DNA of 64,000 nucleotides from Pseudomonas sp. (GCF_030150285.1 NZ_JASLGE010000023.1:1-64000), one strand, 5' to 3'. Counted from the stretch's first letter, positions 8,292-17,124 are shown. Translations and numbers: made by a program. The notes: generated by a model not told the origin, from the sequence alone.

Positions 8292-9593
8292 TCAGCGCAG
8301 CTCTTTAAGCCGATGCCACAGCATCCCCAATGCCAGCAGCGGGGAGCGCAAGTATTTGCCGCCAGGAAAGGTGATGTGCGGGACTTTGGCGAACACGTCA
8401 AAGCCATCACTGTGCTGGCCGCTGATGGCCTCCGCCAGCAGCTTGCCCGCCAGGTGGGTAACGTTGACCCCATGGCCCGAATAGGCCTGGGCGTAAAACA
8501 CGTTGAGCTGATCGTGAAGGCGACCAATCTGCGGCAAGCGATTGGCACCAATACCGATCATGCCGCCCCACTGATAATCGATCTTCACATTCTTCAGGTG
8601 CGGGAACACCTCAAGCATTTTCGGGCGCATATAAGCGCCAATGTCCTTCGGATCACGCCCTGAATAATGACAAGCACCGCCGAACAGTAAACGGCGATCC
8701 GCTGAGAGGCGGTAGTAATCCAGCGCGACACGCTGATCACACACGGCCATGTTCTGCGGCAACACCGCATGCGCTTGGGCTTCGCTCAACGGCTCAGTGG
8801 CAATGATGTAACTGCCGGCGGGCAGCACTTTGCCACTGAGGTGAGGGTTCAAGTCCTTGAGGTAGGCGTTGCACCCCAGCACCAGACTTTTGGCCCGCAC
8901 GGTTCCCTGAGCCGTGTGCACCCGTACTTCGGGCCCGTAATCAATGCGCGTTACCGCTGAGTGTTCAAACAATTGAACGCCCAGTTGCACAGCGGCGGCG
9001 GCTTCACCAAGCGCCAGGTTCAGCGGGTGCAGATGCCCCGAACCCATGTCGACAAAACCGCCCACATAGCGGTCCGAACCCACCACACTGCGCACTTCAT
9101 GGGCTTGCAGCAAGCGGGTTTCGTGACGATAGCCCAGGCCGCGCAATTCTTCGGCTTCCTCGGCAAAACCGTCAAGGTCACGGGGTTTGTTGGCCAGATC
9201 GCAATAACCCCACGTCAGATCGCACGCAATATTGAACCGTTCGACGCGCTGGCGGACGATCTCTACCGCCTCCAGCCCCATCAGCTTCATCTGCCGCACA
9301 CCTTCCTTGCCGACGATGCCCTCAAACTGATCCAGGCCATGGCCCACACCACGGATCAGTTGCCCGCCATTGCGGCCGCTGGCCCCCCAACCCACTTTAT
9401 GGGCTTCCAGCAGAATCACACTCATACCGCGCCCGGCCAGTTCCAGCGCCGTGTTCAAGCCAGAAAAACCGCCCCCCACCACGCACACATCCGCCACCTG
9501 CTCGCCCTGCAACACCGGATGATCAGGCTGCGGCAGGCTACTGGCGGCATAATAAGAAGCGGTATGTTGGCTGCGCTGAACCGGGGCGTTCAT
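8292..9593 (-). CDS. pauB: FAD-dependent gamma-glutamylpolyamine oxidase (PauB/PuuB type)
   Basis: This 433-residue DadA-family flavoprotein starts at MNAPVQRSQH. AGGA lies 8 nt upstream, whereas the ATG at 9602 would follow AGG with no spacing. The Rossmann FAD fingerprint is VCVVGGGFSGLNTALELAGRG, followed by LLEAHKVGWGASGRNGG and a C-terminal FAD-contact segment YSGHGVN. The family oxidises gamma-glutamylputrescine or related polyamine adducts to the aldehyde that PauC then uses. By synteny it corresponds to P. aeruginosa PauB4. Control by PauR is likely but no operator was proved. Confidence 0.82.
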   Translation of the reverse strand: MNAPVQRSQHTASYYAASSLPQPDHPVLQGEQVADVCVVGGGFSGLNTALELAGRGMSVILLEAHKVGWGASGRNGGQLIRGVGHGLDQFEGIVGKEGVRQMKLMGLEAVEIVRQRVERFNIACDLTWGYCDLANKPRDLDGFAEEAEELRGLGYRHETRLLQAHEVRSVVGSDRYVGGFVDMGSGHLHPLNLALGEAAAAVQLGVQLFEHSAVTRIDYGPEVRVHTAQGTVRAKSLVLGCNAYLKDLNPHLSGKVLPAGSYIIATEPLSEAQAHAVLPQNMAVCDQRVALDYYRLSADRRLLFGGACHYSGRDPKDIGAYMRPKMLEVFPHLKNVKIDYQWGGMIGIGANRLPQIGRLHDQLNVFYAQAYSGHGVNVTHLAGKLLAEAISGQHSDGFDVFAKVPHITFPGGKYLRSPLLALGMLWHRLKELR

Positions 9594-9742
9594 GTGCGTC
9601 ATCCTGATGAGGGGTGTTTGGAAAATTTTACGAAGCATAAGCCGTGCCATTCACACAGGGCAAGAACAGCCCAATGGCGCTGTCTAGGGTCGGGGTTTTC
9701 AGGCAGACTCAGTGCCCTTTTTTCAATCGTGCAAGGCTTCAA

Positions 9743-10096
9743 ATGAGCTGCAACAGTCACAAGATCCGCTTTCTCAGGCAGCAAATCCCGTCATTTGAAT
9801 GCGTGCCGGGTTGCCATGACTGCTGCGGCCCCGTGACCACCTCCTCCGAAGAAATGGCGCGCCTGCCGCGCAAGACCGCAGCCGAGCAAGAAGCGGCGAT
9901 GGACGAATTGAACTGCGTGCACCTGGGCCCGAACGGCTGCACGGTGTATGAGGAGCGGCCACTGATCTGTCGCCTGTTTGGCACAACGCCCACATTGCCG
10001 TGCCCCAATGGCCGGCGCCCGGTCGAGATGATTCACCCAAGCGCCGAGAAACTGGTGCATGACTACATTGCCAGCACCCGCCAAGTGCTCGTCTGA
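9743..10096 (+). CDS. YkgJ-family cysteine cluster protein
   Basis: This 117-residue protein starts at MSCNSHKIRFL; the upstream ORF extension to 9644 has no family support. It has the family's cysteine pattern, C-x3-C-x2-CC near residues 20-28 (CVPGCHDCC), then CVHLGPNGCTVYEERPLIC and a final CP. These cysteines are thought to bind zinc or an iron-sulfur cluster. No reaction is known for the family. It is divergent from pauB and followed by a repeat cluster. Confidence 0.85.
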   Translation: MSCNSHKIRFLRQQIPSFECVPGCHDCCGPVTTSSEEMARLPRKTAAEQEAAMDELNCVHLGPNGCTVYEERPLICRLFGTTPTLPCPNGRRPVEMIHPSAEKLVHDYIASTRQVLV

Positions 10097-10122
10097 CACA
10101 CCGTCTAGGTGTGTTGGTCTCT

Positions 10123-10246
10123 TTGTGGAGCGCGCTTGCGCGTGATCGGTTGAGGGTTAAAAGATCGCGAGCAATCGAGCGTCGACCGGCTGCTCCTACG
10201 GATGGCAGAGTTTGTAGGAACGAGCTTGCTCGTGATCTGTTGATCT
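10123..10246. repeat. Cluster of three palindromic repeats
   Basis: Three units are packed between the YkgJ gene and dadR: a REP copy (GTGGAGCGCGCTTGCGCGTG), a member of the second family (GAGCAATCGAGCGTCGACCG then GCTGCTCCTAC, 10169-10199) and a further REP copy (GTAGGAACGAGCTTGCTCGT, 10214-10233). The composite shows both families are mobilised into the same kind of site. Confidence 0.75.
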
Positions 10247-10340
10247 GGCTTTTGATCCAAGGGCCCCCAAACCACGCTGGCCGAACGCAGGTTTTGCGCA
10301 GTGGCACGGCGTAAAGCCGGTACCTTATACAGGTGAACGG

Positions 10341-10829
10341 TCAATCCGGAATCGGCAGGCACAGGCTTTCTTTGACTTCTTCCATCACGATATAGCTCTT
10401 GGACTCCCGTACGTGCGGCAATTTGAGCAGGATGTCACCCAGCAATTTGCGATACGACGCCATTTCAGAAATACGCGCTTTGACCAAATAGTCGAAGTCA
10501 CCCGACACCAGATGGCACTCCAGCACATGGGACAGTTTCAATACTGCACGTCGGAACTCTTCAAAGGTGTCGCCGGACTTGTAGTCGAGGCTGATCTCCA
10601 CAAACACCAGCAAGCTGCCCTGCAGGTGCTGCGGGTTGAGCCGGGCGTTATAACCCATGATGATCCCTTCACGCTCCAGCCTGCGCACACGCTCGGTGCA
10701 GGGCGTAGTCGACAACCCCACCTTCTCCCCCAGTTCGGTAAATGAGATCCGGCCATCGGCCTGCAGCAACCGCAAAATATTGCGATCGATCTTATCCAGC
10801 TCACGCTTTGTCTGATGATTTGTACGCAT
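10341..10829 (-). CDS. dadR: Lrp/AsnC-family regulator of the dad operon
   Basis: This 162-residue regulator starts at MRTNHQTKRELDK after AAGGAG; the ORF extension to 10877 is not supported. An N-terminal helix-turn-helix (LDKIDRNILRLLQADGRISF through LSTTPCTERVRRLEREG) is followed by the RAM ligand-sensing domain, ending in KSYIVMEEVKESLCLPIPD. It is divergent from dadA, matching P. aeruginosa DadR, which activates dadAX in response to L-alanine. A perfect palindrome in the shared promoter (10893-10907) is a candidate binding site. Confidence 0.88.
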   Translation of the reverse strand: MRTNHQTKRELDKIDRNILRLLQADGRISFTELGEKVGLSTTPCTERVRRLEREGIIMGYNARLNPQHLQGSLLVFVEISLDYKSGDTFEEFRRAVLKLSHVLECHLVSGDFDYLVKARISEMASYRKLLGDILLKLPHVRESKSYIVMEEVKESLCLPIPD

Positions 10830-10892
10830 AGGAGATTCTCCTTTGTCAAAAGCGTTTCGGCCGAGAATTGTCGCCAAATATAGCTGGTTATA

Positions 10893-10907
10893 CAGTGAAA
10901 CTCACTG
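10893..10907. promoter_or_regulatory. Palindrome in the dadR/dadA promoter region
   Basis: CAGTGA-AAC-TCACTG is a perfect 6+6 inverted repeat. It sits where the -35 box of a dadA promoter with -10 TATACT (10920-10925) would fall, and that position has no good TTGACA match. This suits a promoter needing an Lrp-type activator. DadR binding is inferred. Confidence 0.5.
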
Positions 10908-10985
10908 GCTAATGCTTCATATACTGCGCCCATCTTCGCTTTGAACAATAAACGTCTGCGGCTGGCCGCGATGAGGGTAATAAAT

Positions 10986-12287
10986 ATGCGAGTTATGGTA
11001 TTGGGTGGCGGCGTTATTGGTACTGCCAGCGCCTATTATCTGGCCCGGGCCGGTTTCGACGTGGTTGTCGTAGACCGTCAGCCAGCCGTTGCAATGGAAA
11101 CCAGCTTCGCCAACGCCGGCCAGGTCTCACCCGGCTATGCCTCGCCCTGGGCCGCACCCGGCGTTCCGCTCAAGGCCGTCAAATGGTTACTGGAGCGCCA
11201 CGCACCGCTGGCGATCAAGGCCACAGCCGATATCGACCAATACCTATGGATGGCGCAGATGCTGCGCAACTGCACCGCCAGCCGCTATGCCGTGAACAAA
11301 GAGCGCATGGTGCGCCTGTCTGAATACAGCCGCGATTGCCTCGACGAACTGCGCGCCGAAACCGGCATTGCCTACGAGGCCCGTAACCTGGGCACAACCC
11401 AGTTGTTCCGCACCCAGGCGCAACTGGACGGCGCGGCCAAAGACATTGCGGTTCTTAAAGAGTCAGGGGTTCCCTTCGAGCTGCTCGACCGCGCCGGCAT
11501 TGCCCGGGTTGAGCCCGCACTGGCCAGCGTTACGGGCATTCTCGCCGGTGCCTTGCGCCTGCCGAACGATCAAACCGGTGACTGCCAGATGTTCACCACC
11601 CGCCTGGCTGAAATGGCGAAAAACCTGGGGGTTGAATTCCGCTTCGGCCAAAACATTCAACACCTGGACTACGCCGGCGACCGTATTAATGGCGTGATGA
11701 TTGACGGCAAGCTCGAAACCGCCGATCGCTACGTGCTGGCATTGGGCAGCTATTCGCCGCAAATGCTCAAACCGCTTGGCATCAAGGCACCGGTATACCC
11801 GCTCAAGGGGTATTCGCTGACCATTCCGATCACCAACCCGGACATGGCCCCGGCGTCGACGATTCTCGACGAGACCTACAAAATCGCGATCACGCGGTTC
11901 GACAACCGCATTCGCGTGGGTGGCATGGCTGAAATCGCCGGCCTTGACCTGTCGCTGAACCCGCGCCGGCGCGAAACCCTGGAAATGTGTGTCAACGACC
12001 TCTACCCGCAGGGCGGCGACCTGAGCCAGGCGAGCTTCTGGACCGGCCTGCGCCCGGCCACGCCGGACGGCACGCCGATTGTGGGCGCGACCCCGTTCAA
12101 AAACCTGTTCCTGAACACCGGTCATGGCACACTCGGCTGGACCATGGCCTGCGGCTCCGGTCGCTTCCTTGCTGATGTGATGGCCAAAAAGACCCCACAA
12201 ATCAGCACCGAAGGCCTCGATATTTCTCGCTACGGCAATCACCAGGAGACTGCAAAACATGTCAATTCAGCGCCAGCTCATCAATGA
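10986..12287 (+). CDS. dadA: D-amino acid dehydrogenase small subunit
   Basis: This 433-residue membrane-associated flavoprotein oxidises D-alanine and other D-amino acids to 2-oxo acids and ammonia, passing electrons to the quinone pool. The start MRVMVLGGGVIGTASAYYLA contains the FAD-binding GxGxxG and follows GAGGG; upstream ATGs (10941, 10971) precede no family sequence. The C-terminal GHGTLGWTMACGSG is the usual FAD-contact motif. Its last 29 bases overlap the rid gene, showing tight coupling, and dadX follows, so L-alanine is racemised and then deaminated. Expected to be activated by DadR. Confidence 0.95.
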   Translation: MRVMVLGGGVIGTASAYYLARAGFDVVVVDRQPAVAMETSFANAGQVSPGYASPWAAPGVPLKAVKWLLERHAPLAIKATADIDQYLWMAQMLRNCTASRYAVNKERMVRLSEYSRDCLDELRAETGIAYEARNLGTTQLFRTQAQLDGAAKDIAVLKESGVPFELLDRAGIARVEPALASVTGILAGALRLPNDQTGDCQMFTTRLAEMAKNLGVEFRFGQNIQHLDYAGDRINGVMIDGKLETADRYVLALGSYSPQMLKPLGIKAPVYPLKGYSLTIPITNPDMAPASTILDETYKIAITRFDNRIRVGGMAEIAGLDLSLNPRRRETLEMCVNDLYPQGGDLSQASFWTGLRPATPDGTPIVGATPFKNLFLNTGHGTLGWTMACGSGRFLADVMAKKTPQISTEGLDISRYGNHQETAKHVNSAPAHQ

Positions 12288-12612
12288 GCGCATGAGCCAG
12301 ATCGTGACGCATAGCGGCACCGTTTACCTGTCCGGGCAAGTCGGTAACGACATGAACGCAGGCGTAGAACAGCAAACTCGCGAAACACTGGCCAACATCG
12401 AGCGCTTGCTGGACCTGGCGGGTACCGATAAAAGCCGCATCCTGTCGGTCACCATCTACCTCAAGGACATTGATGCCCACTTCGTGGGAATGAACAGTGT
12501 CTGGGACGCGTGGTTGCCAAAAGGTACCGCGCCAGCCCGCGCGACCGTGGAAGCCAAGCTGTGCGAGCCGGAAATTCTGGTCGAACTGTCTGTCGTGGCC
12601 GCCCTGCCTTAA
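12259..12612 (+). CDS. RidA-family enamine/imine deaminase
   Basis: This 117-residue protein belongs to the YjgF/YER057c/UK114 superfamily, with the substrate-binding arginine in ARATVEAKLCEPEILVELSV. Rid proteins hydrolyse reactive enamine or imine intermediates made by PLP enzymes and amino-acid oxidases. Here it overlaps the 3' end of dadA by 29 bp, so it most likely clears the imino acid released by DadA. The same gene arrangement is found in P. aeruginosa. A terminator-like hairpin separates it from dadX. Confidence 0.92.
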   Translation: MSIQRQLINERMSQIVTHSGTVYLSGQVGNDMNAGVEQQTRETLANIERLLDLAGTDKSRILSVTIYLKDIDAHFVGMNSVWDAWLPKGTAPARATVEAKLCEPEILVELSVVAALP

Positions 12613-12639
12613 GGGTTTAGCGCCAGTAGCATCCCTCTT

Positions 12640-12684
12640 CCGGCGCAGCTCGCGGTTTACGCTGCGGGCCAGCGCCGGTTTTTT
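12640..12684 (+). terminator. Terminator-like hairpin between rid and dadX
   Basis: CCGGCGC pairs with GCGCCGG across a 25-nt loop that can fold further (CGCAGC / GCTGCG), followed by six T. It ends 28 bp before the dadX start. It could partly end dadA-rid transcription and lower dadX levels, or dadX has its own promoter. Confidence 0.7.
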
Positions 12685-12712
12685 ATACAACAGCCGTTAG
12701 AAGCCCACCGAC

Positions 12713-13786
12713 ATGCGTCCAGCCCGTGCCCTGATCGACCTTCAAGCCCTGCGTCATAACTACCAACTGGCCCGCGAAGTGACCGGGGCCAAAGCCCTCG
12801 CCGTGATCAAGGCCGATGCCTACGGCCACGGTGCCGTTCAGTGCGCCCAAGCCCTGGAAGCCGAGGCCAACGGGTTTGCCGTCGCCTGTATCGAAGAGGC
12901 ACTGGAACTGCGGGCCGCCGGTATTCGTGCGCCGATTCTGTTACTGGAAGGTTTTTTTGAAACGGATGAGCTGCCACTGATCGTCGAGCATGATTTTTGG
13001 TGCGTCGTGCATTCGTTGTGGCAGCTCGACGCTATCGAGCAGGCTCGGCTCGCCAGGCCGATTCAGGTGTGGCTAAAACTCGACAGCGGCATGCACCGTG
13101 TCGGCTTGCACCCAAGCGATTACCAGGCCGCTTATCAACGCCTGCAATCAAGCGCCAACGTGACAAAGATCGTCTTGATGAGCCACTTCGCTCGCGCTGA
13201 CGAACTGGATTGCGCGCGCAGCGAAGAACAACTCGCGGTGTTTCAGGCGGCCCGTCGCCAGTTGCCGTGTGAAATCAGCCTGCGCAACTCTCCGGCCGTG
13301 CTCGGCTGGCCGCATGTACCCAGCGACTGGGTACGCCCCGGGCTGATGCTGTACGGGGCCAGCCCTTTCGAAGTGACCCAAGCCAATGCCGCCCGCCTGC
13401 AGCCGGTCATGACCCTGGAGTCCAAAGTGATTGGCGTGCGCGAATTACCCGCTGGTGAACCGGTAGGCTATGGCGCTAAATTCATCACACCCAAGCCCAT
13501 GCGCATCGGGGTCGTGGCGATGGGATATGCCGACGGCTACCCACGCCAGGCACCCACGGGCACCCCCGTGCTGGTCGCCGGTGTGCGCACTCAATTATTG
13601 GGCCGGGTGTCGATGGATATGCTGTGCATCGACCTCACAGACGTGCCGCAAGCGGGCCTGGGATCGACGGTTGAGTTATGGGGCAAACACATCCTTGCCA
13701 GTGAAGTGGCCGCCAAGGCCGACACTATTCCTTATCAGATTTTCTGCAACTTGAAACGCGTGCCACGCGTCTATTCCGGCAGTTGA
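12713..13786 (+). CDS. dadX: Catabolic alanine racemase
   Basis: This 357-residue PLP enzyme interconverts L- and D-alanine. The PLP lysine is Lys33 in ALAVIKADAYGHG. The C-terminal beta domain includes GYGAKF and VAMGYADGYPR, and LLGRVSMDMLCIDLTD is typical of alanine racemases. Normal length. It lies downstream of dadA and rid, forming the L-alanine catabolic pathway. It begins MRPARALIDLQALRHNY, as in other Pseudomonas DadX proteins. Confidence 0.95.
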   Translation: MRPARALIDLQALRHNYQLAREVTGAKALAVIKADAYGHGAVQCAQALEAEANGFAVACIEEALELRAAGIRAPILLLEGFFETDELPLIVEHDFWCVVHSLWQLDAIEQARLARPIQVWLKLDSGMHRVGLHPSDYQAAYQRLQSSANVTKIVLMSHFARADELDCARSEEQLAVFQAARRQLPCEISLRNSPAVLGWPHVPSDWVRPGLMLYGASPFEVTQANAARLQPVMTLESKVIGVRELPAGEPVGYGAKFITPKPMRIGVVAMGYADGYPRQAPTGTPVLVAGVRTQLLGRVSMDMLCIDLTDVPQAGLGSTVELWGKHILASEVAAKADTIPYQIFCNLKRVPRVYSGS

Positions 13787-13838
13787 TGGGGCGTATGCCA
13801 TAAATGGAGCCCATGGGGTGCACAGGTTTGAAGTCGAA

Positions 13839-13858
13839 GTGTTGTAAATACTGAACAC
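13839..13858. promoter_or_regulatory. Imperfect palindrome upstream of pauR
   Basis: GTGTT-N10-AACAC lies about 55 bp before the pauR start, in the only gap upstream of the gene. It is a candidate operator for autoregulation. The arms are only five bases, so this is weak. Confidence 0.3.
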
Positions 13859-13913
13859 TGTCGCCATGATGGCGGCTTCTCGACCTGAATCTGATCCCCT
13901 GGAGGCTCCTCTA

Positions 13914-14462
13914 TTGGACGTCGGTGAACGACTGCAATCCATCCGCAAACTCAAAGGCCTGTCGCAGCGTGAGCTCGCCAAACGCGCGGGTGTCACCAAC
14001 AGCACCATTTCGATGATCGAAAAGAACAGCGTGAGCCCGTCAATCAGCTCCCTGAGAAAAGTGCTGGGTGGCATTCCCATGTCAATGGTCGAGTTTTTTT
14101 CCGAAGAAATCCTTCAGGAGAAGCCGACGCAAATTGTCTACAAAGCCAATGAGCTGATCGACATTTCAGATGGTGCCGTGACCATGAAGCTGGTCGGCCG
14201 GGCACACCCAAGCCGGGCCATCGCGTTTCTAAACGAAATTTACCCGCCGGGTGCCGACACCGGGGAAGAAATGCTGACCCACGACGGCGAAGAGACCGGG
14301 ATTCTGGTCGAAGGCCGCCTGGAACTGACGGTAGGGCTTGAAACGTTCGTGCTCGAAGCGGGCGATAGCTATTATTTTGAGAGCTCCAAACCGCATCGCT
14401 TTCGCAACCCCTTCGAGGTGGCGGCGCGACTAATCAGCGCAGCCACTCCAGCGAATTTCTAA
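13914..14462 (+). CDS. pauR: Polyamine-responsive regulator PauR (XRE HTH plus cupin)
   Basis: This 182-residue protein has an N-terminal XRE helix-turn-helix (ERLQSIRKLKGLSQRELAKR) and a C-terminal cupin sensor domain. I chose TTG at 13914, giving MDVGERLQSIRK, because GGAGG lies 8 nt before it and P. aeruginosa PauR, as I recall it, begins the same way; the ATG at 13866 adds 16 residues with no ribosome site. PauR represses polyamine catabolic genes until putrescine or cadaverine binds. Target genes pauC and pauB lie in this window. Confidence 0.88.
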   Translation: MDVGERLQSIRKLKGLSQRELAKRAGVTNSTISMIEKNSVSPSISSLRKVLGGIPMSMVEFFSEEILQEKPTQIVYKANELIDISDGAVTMKLVGRAHPSRAIAFLNEIYPPGADTGEEMLTHDGEETGILVEGRLELTVGLETFVLEAGDSYYFESSKPHRFRNPFEVAARLISAATPANF

Positions 14463-14631
14463 TGAATAGAGGTGCCACGCGTGTTTGCGCAGGCACCCGA
14501 TGCTGCACTTCGCCCTCTCTAATCCCCCTTTGTCTTTAGGGTTGTTTAAGAGTGGCGGACTAACCGTTATACTTTTGCCGCCCGCAAAACCGTGGTTGTG
14601 GGCGTGAATAGCCACCATTGAGGGTGTACGC

Positions 14632-15057
14632 GTGAACCTAATTATGAAAATGCTGGCCGTACCAGCAACGGTAGTTGCCCTCTGGGCGGTCAACGCTCAA
14701 GCGGCGACGAACGATGACATCGCCAAACGCCTGGAGCCGGTCGGTAAAGTCTGTGTTCAAGGCCAGGAATGCCAAGGCATGGCCGTGACAGCATCGGCGG
14801 GCGGTGGCGGCGCAATGTCGGCTGACGACATCATCGCCAAGCACTGTACCGCGTGCCATAGCACCGGGTTGCTGGGCGCACCTAAAATCGGTGACACCGC
14901 CGCCTGGAAAGAACGTGCCGATCATCAGGGCGGCCTCGACGGCATCCTGGCCAAAGCCATCACGGGGATCAACGCCATGCCGCCTAAAGGCACGTGCATG
15001 TCCTGCTCCGATGACGAGCTTAAAGCCGCCATCGAGAAGATGTCCGGTTTGAAATAA
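14632..15057 (+). CDS. Cytochrome c5-type protein
   Basis: This 141-residue exported cytochrome starts with GTG, with AGGG 7 nt upstream. A signal peptide ends at AQAA near residue 25. Heme c attaches at CTACH, the axial Met is in the INAMPPKG segment, and CMSC supplies the extra disulfide typical of cytochrome c5. It is a small periplasmic electron carrier, called CycB at this locus in P. aeruginosa. It follows pauR by 169 bp and ends with its own terminator. The redox partner is not shown. Confidence 0.9.
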   Translation: MNLIMKMLAVPATVVALWAVNAQAATNDDIAKRLEPVGKVCVQGQECQGMAVTASAGGGGAMSADDIIAKHCTACHSTGLLGAPKIGDTAAWKERADHQGGLDGILAKAITGINAMPPKGTCMSCSDDELKAAIEKMSGLK

Positions 15058-15071
15058 ACCGATGCGCGTGC

Positions 15072-15098
15072 AAAAAGCCGCTGACCAGCGGCTTTTTT
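15072..15098 (+). terminator. Terminator of the cytochrome c5 gene
   Basis: AAAAAGCCGCT, a short loop and AGCGGCTTTTTT form a symmetrical stem that would work in both directions, 14 bp after the stop codon. Confidence 0.93.
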
Positions 15099-15190
15099 GT
15101 GCCCGCCAGGCGAGCAACTGCCACCTTGCTCTTTGCGACCAAGACCGGTCACTCTCTCATGTACACACGTGGATGGTTTGGGAGGGTCCG

Positions 15191-17116
15191 ATGGTTCAAT
15201 GCTGTTCGATCACACACGCAGTCGAAGACGTGCTGGCGCGCCTGCCGCAGCACATCCGCCTGGGGTTACCGTTGGGGCTGGGCAAAACCAATCGTTTCGT
15301 CAATGCGCTGTACCAGCGCATCAAAGCGATGCCCGAACGAAAGCTGACGATTTACACGGCACTGAGCCTTGGCCGTCCACCCTCGGGCGATGGGCTACAG
15401 CGCCGCTTTCTTGAGCCGTTTGCCGACCGGGTGTTTGGCGATTACATCGAACTCGACTACCTGGCCGACCTGCACCGCAATACCCTGCCGAACAATATTC
15501 ACGTCGAACAATTTTTTATGCAGCCCGGCAGCCTGCTCAACAGCCCGGCGGCGCAGCAGGATTACGTCAGCAGCAATTACAGCCACGCTGCCCGTGATAT
15601 CAATGCCAACGGGGTAAACCTGGTCGCCCAACTTATTGCCCGTAACCCGCAGGATGCGCAGCGCATCAGCCTGAGTTGCAACCCCGACATCACCCTCGAT
15701 TTATTACCCATGATCGCCAAGCGCCGGGCCGCAGGTGAAACCATTCTGCTGCTTGGCCATGTGCACACCGACTTGCCGTTCATGCCGGGCGACTCGGAAC
15801 TGGGTATCAACGACCTGGATATTCTGATCGACGAAGATGAGCGCACGACGCTGTTTTCCACCCCCAATATGCCCGTCGACCTGCAGGACCATTTTATTGG
15901 ACTGCACGCCAGCTCACTGGTCCGCGATGGCGGCACCTTGCAAATCGGTATTGGCTCGATGGGCGATGCGCTGGTCGCCGCCTTGCTCGCTCGCCAGGCC
16001 GATAACGAAGGTTACCGCGCCGTGCTCGATGCGCTGGATATCACAACCTGGCGCACCCTGATTGAACGCGAAGGCGGTCTCGAACCGTTCACCCAAGGTG
16101 TCTATGGCTGTAGCGAAATGTTCGTTCACGGCCTGATGGTACTGGTCGATGCAGGCATTGTGCGGCGCAAGGTCTATCCCGATGTGCAGCGCCAGGCCCA
16201 AGCCAATGCGGGCACGCTGGATGAAAGCCAGCACAGCGATGGCGTGTGCGTTCACGGCGGTTTTATCCTTGGCCCGCGCAGCTTTTACGAGCGGCTAAAT
16301 GCGTTGCCCCATGACACCCGCGCCGAATTCAATATGACCGCCATCAGCTACATCAATGAGCTGTACGGCCAGGAAGAATTAAAGCGCCTGCAACGTCGCG
16401 ATGCGCGGTTTGTGAACAGCGCCTTCACCATGACCCTGCTGGGCGCAGGGGTGGCCGACCAACTGGAAGACGGTCGGGTCGTCAGCGGTGTCGGTGGGCA
16501 ATACAATTTCGTCGCCCAGGCCCACGCGCTGCACGACGCACGCTCGATCATTATCCTGCGTAGCTGGCGCGAATCGGCTGGCACCGTGAGTTCCAACATC
16601 GTCTGGGAATACGGCCACTGCACCATTCCCCGGCATTTGCGCGACATCGTTGTGACCGAATACGGCATTGCCGACTTGCGCGGCAAAACAGACCGTCAAG
16701 TGATCGAGGCGCTCCTCAACATCACCGATTCACGGTTCCAGACTGAACTGATCGAGCAGGCACAGCTTGTCGGCAAACTGCCCAAGGACTTTTGCCTTGA
16801 TGCACGCTTTGCCGACAACAGCCCGGAGCGCCTGCAGGCGATTGCCGTTGCACACCGCCATTTATTCCCGGAATACCCGCTGGGCAGCGACTTCACCGCG
16901 CAGGAACAAGACCTGCTGCGTGCCTTGAATTGGCTCAAAAGCAAACTCAAATTCACGCAGATTTACAGGCTGGGCAAAGCCACGTTGGACGCCCCGTCGC
17001 CACACACCTTCCCGGAACACCTGGAACGCATGCAGCTCACCGACCCACACGGGTTGCGCGAAGAACTGTATCAGCGCCTGCTGCTGGCAGCGTTACAGGC
17101 CAGCGCCAAACACTGA
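15191..17116 (+). CDS. Acetyl-CoA hydrolase/transferase family protein
   Basis: This 641-residue protein starts at MVQCCSITHAVEDVL, where GGAGGG lies just upstream; the ORF opening at 15062 runs through the terminator. The N-terminal half has GLPLGLGKTNRFVNAL. The C-terminal domain has VVSGVGGQYNFVAQAHAL, the glycine loop of family I CoA transferases, and IVVTEYGIADLRGKTDRQV, the typical C-terminal AcetylCoA_hyd motif. It is longer than the usual 430-540 residues. Reaction likely CoA transfer between acyl-CoA and a carboxylate; the substrate is unknown. Confidence 0.82.
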   Translation: MVQCCSITHAVEDVLARLPQHIRLGLPLGLGKTNRFVNALYQRIKAMPERKLTIYTALSLGRPPSGDGLQRRFLEPFADRVFGDYIELDYLADLHRNTLPNNIHVEQFFMQPGSLLNSPAAQQDYVSSNYSHAARDINANGVNLVAQLIARNPQDAQRISLSCNPDITLDLLPMIAKRRAAGETILLLGHVHTDLPFMPGDSELGINDLDILIDEDERTTLFSTPNMPVDLQDHFIGLHASSLVRDGGTLQIGIGSMGDALVAALLARQADNEGYRAVLDALDITTWRTLIEREGGLEPFTQGVYGCSEMFVHGLMVLVDAGIVRRKVYPDVQRQAQANAGTLDESQHSDGVCVHGGFILGPRSFYERLNALPHDTRAEFNMTAISYINELYGQEELKRLQRRDARFVNSAFTMTLLGAGVADQLEDGRVVSGVGGQYNFVAQAHALHDARSIIILRSWRESAGTVSSNIVWEYGHCTIPRHLRDIVVTEYGIADLRGKTDRQVIEALLNITDSRFQTELIEQAQLVGKLPKDFCLDARFADNSPERLQAIAVAHRHLFPEYPLGSDFTAQEQDLLRALNWLKSKLKFTQIYRLGKATLDAPSPHTFPEHLERMQLTDPHGLREELYQRLLLAALQASAKH

Positions 17117-17124
17117 GTCCGTGA

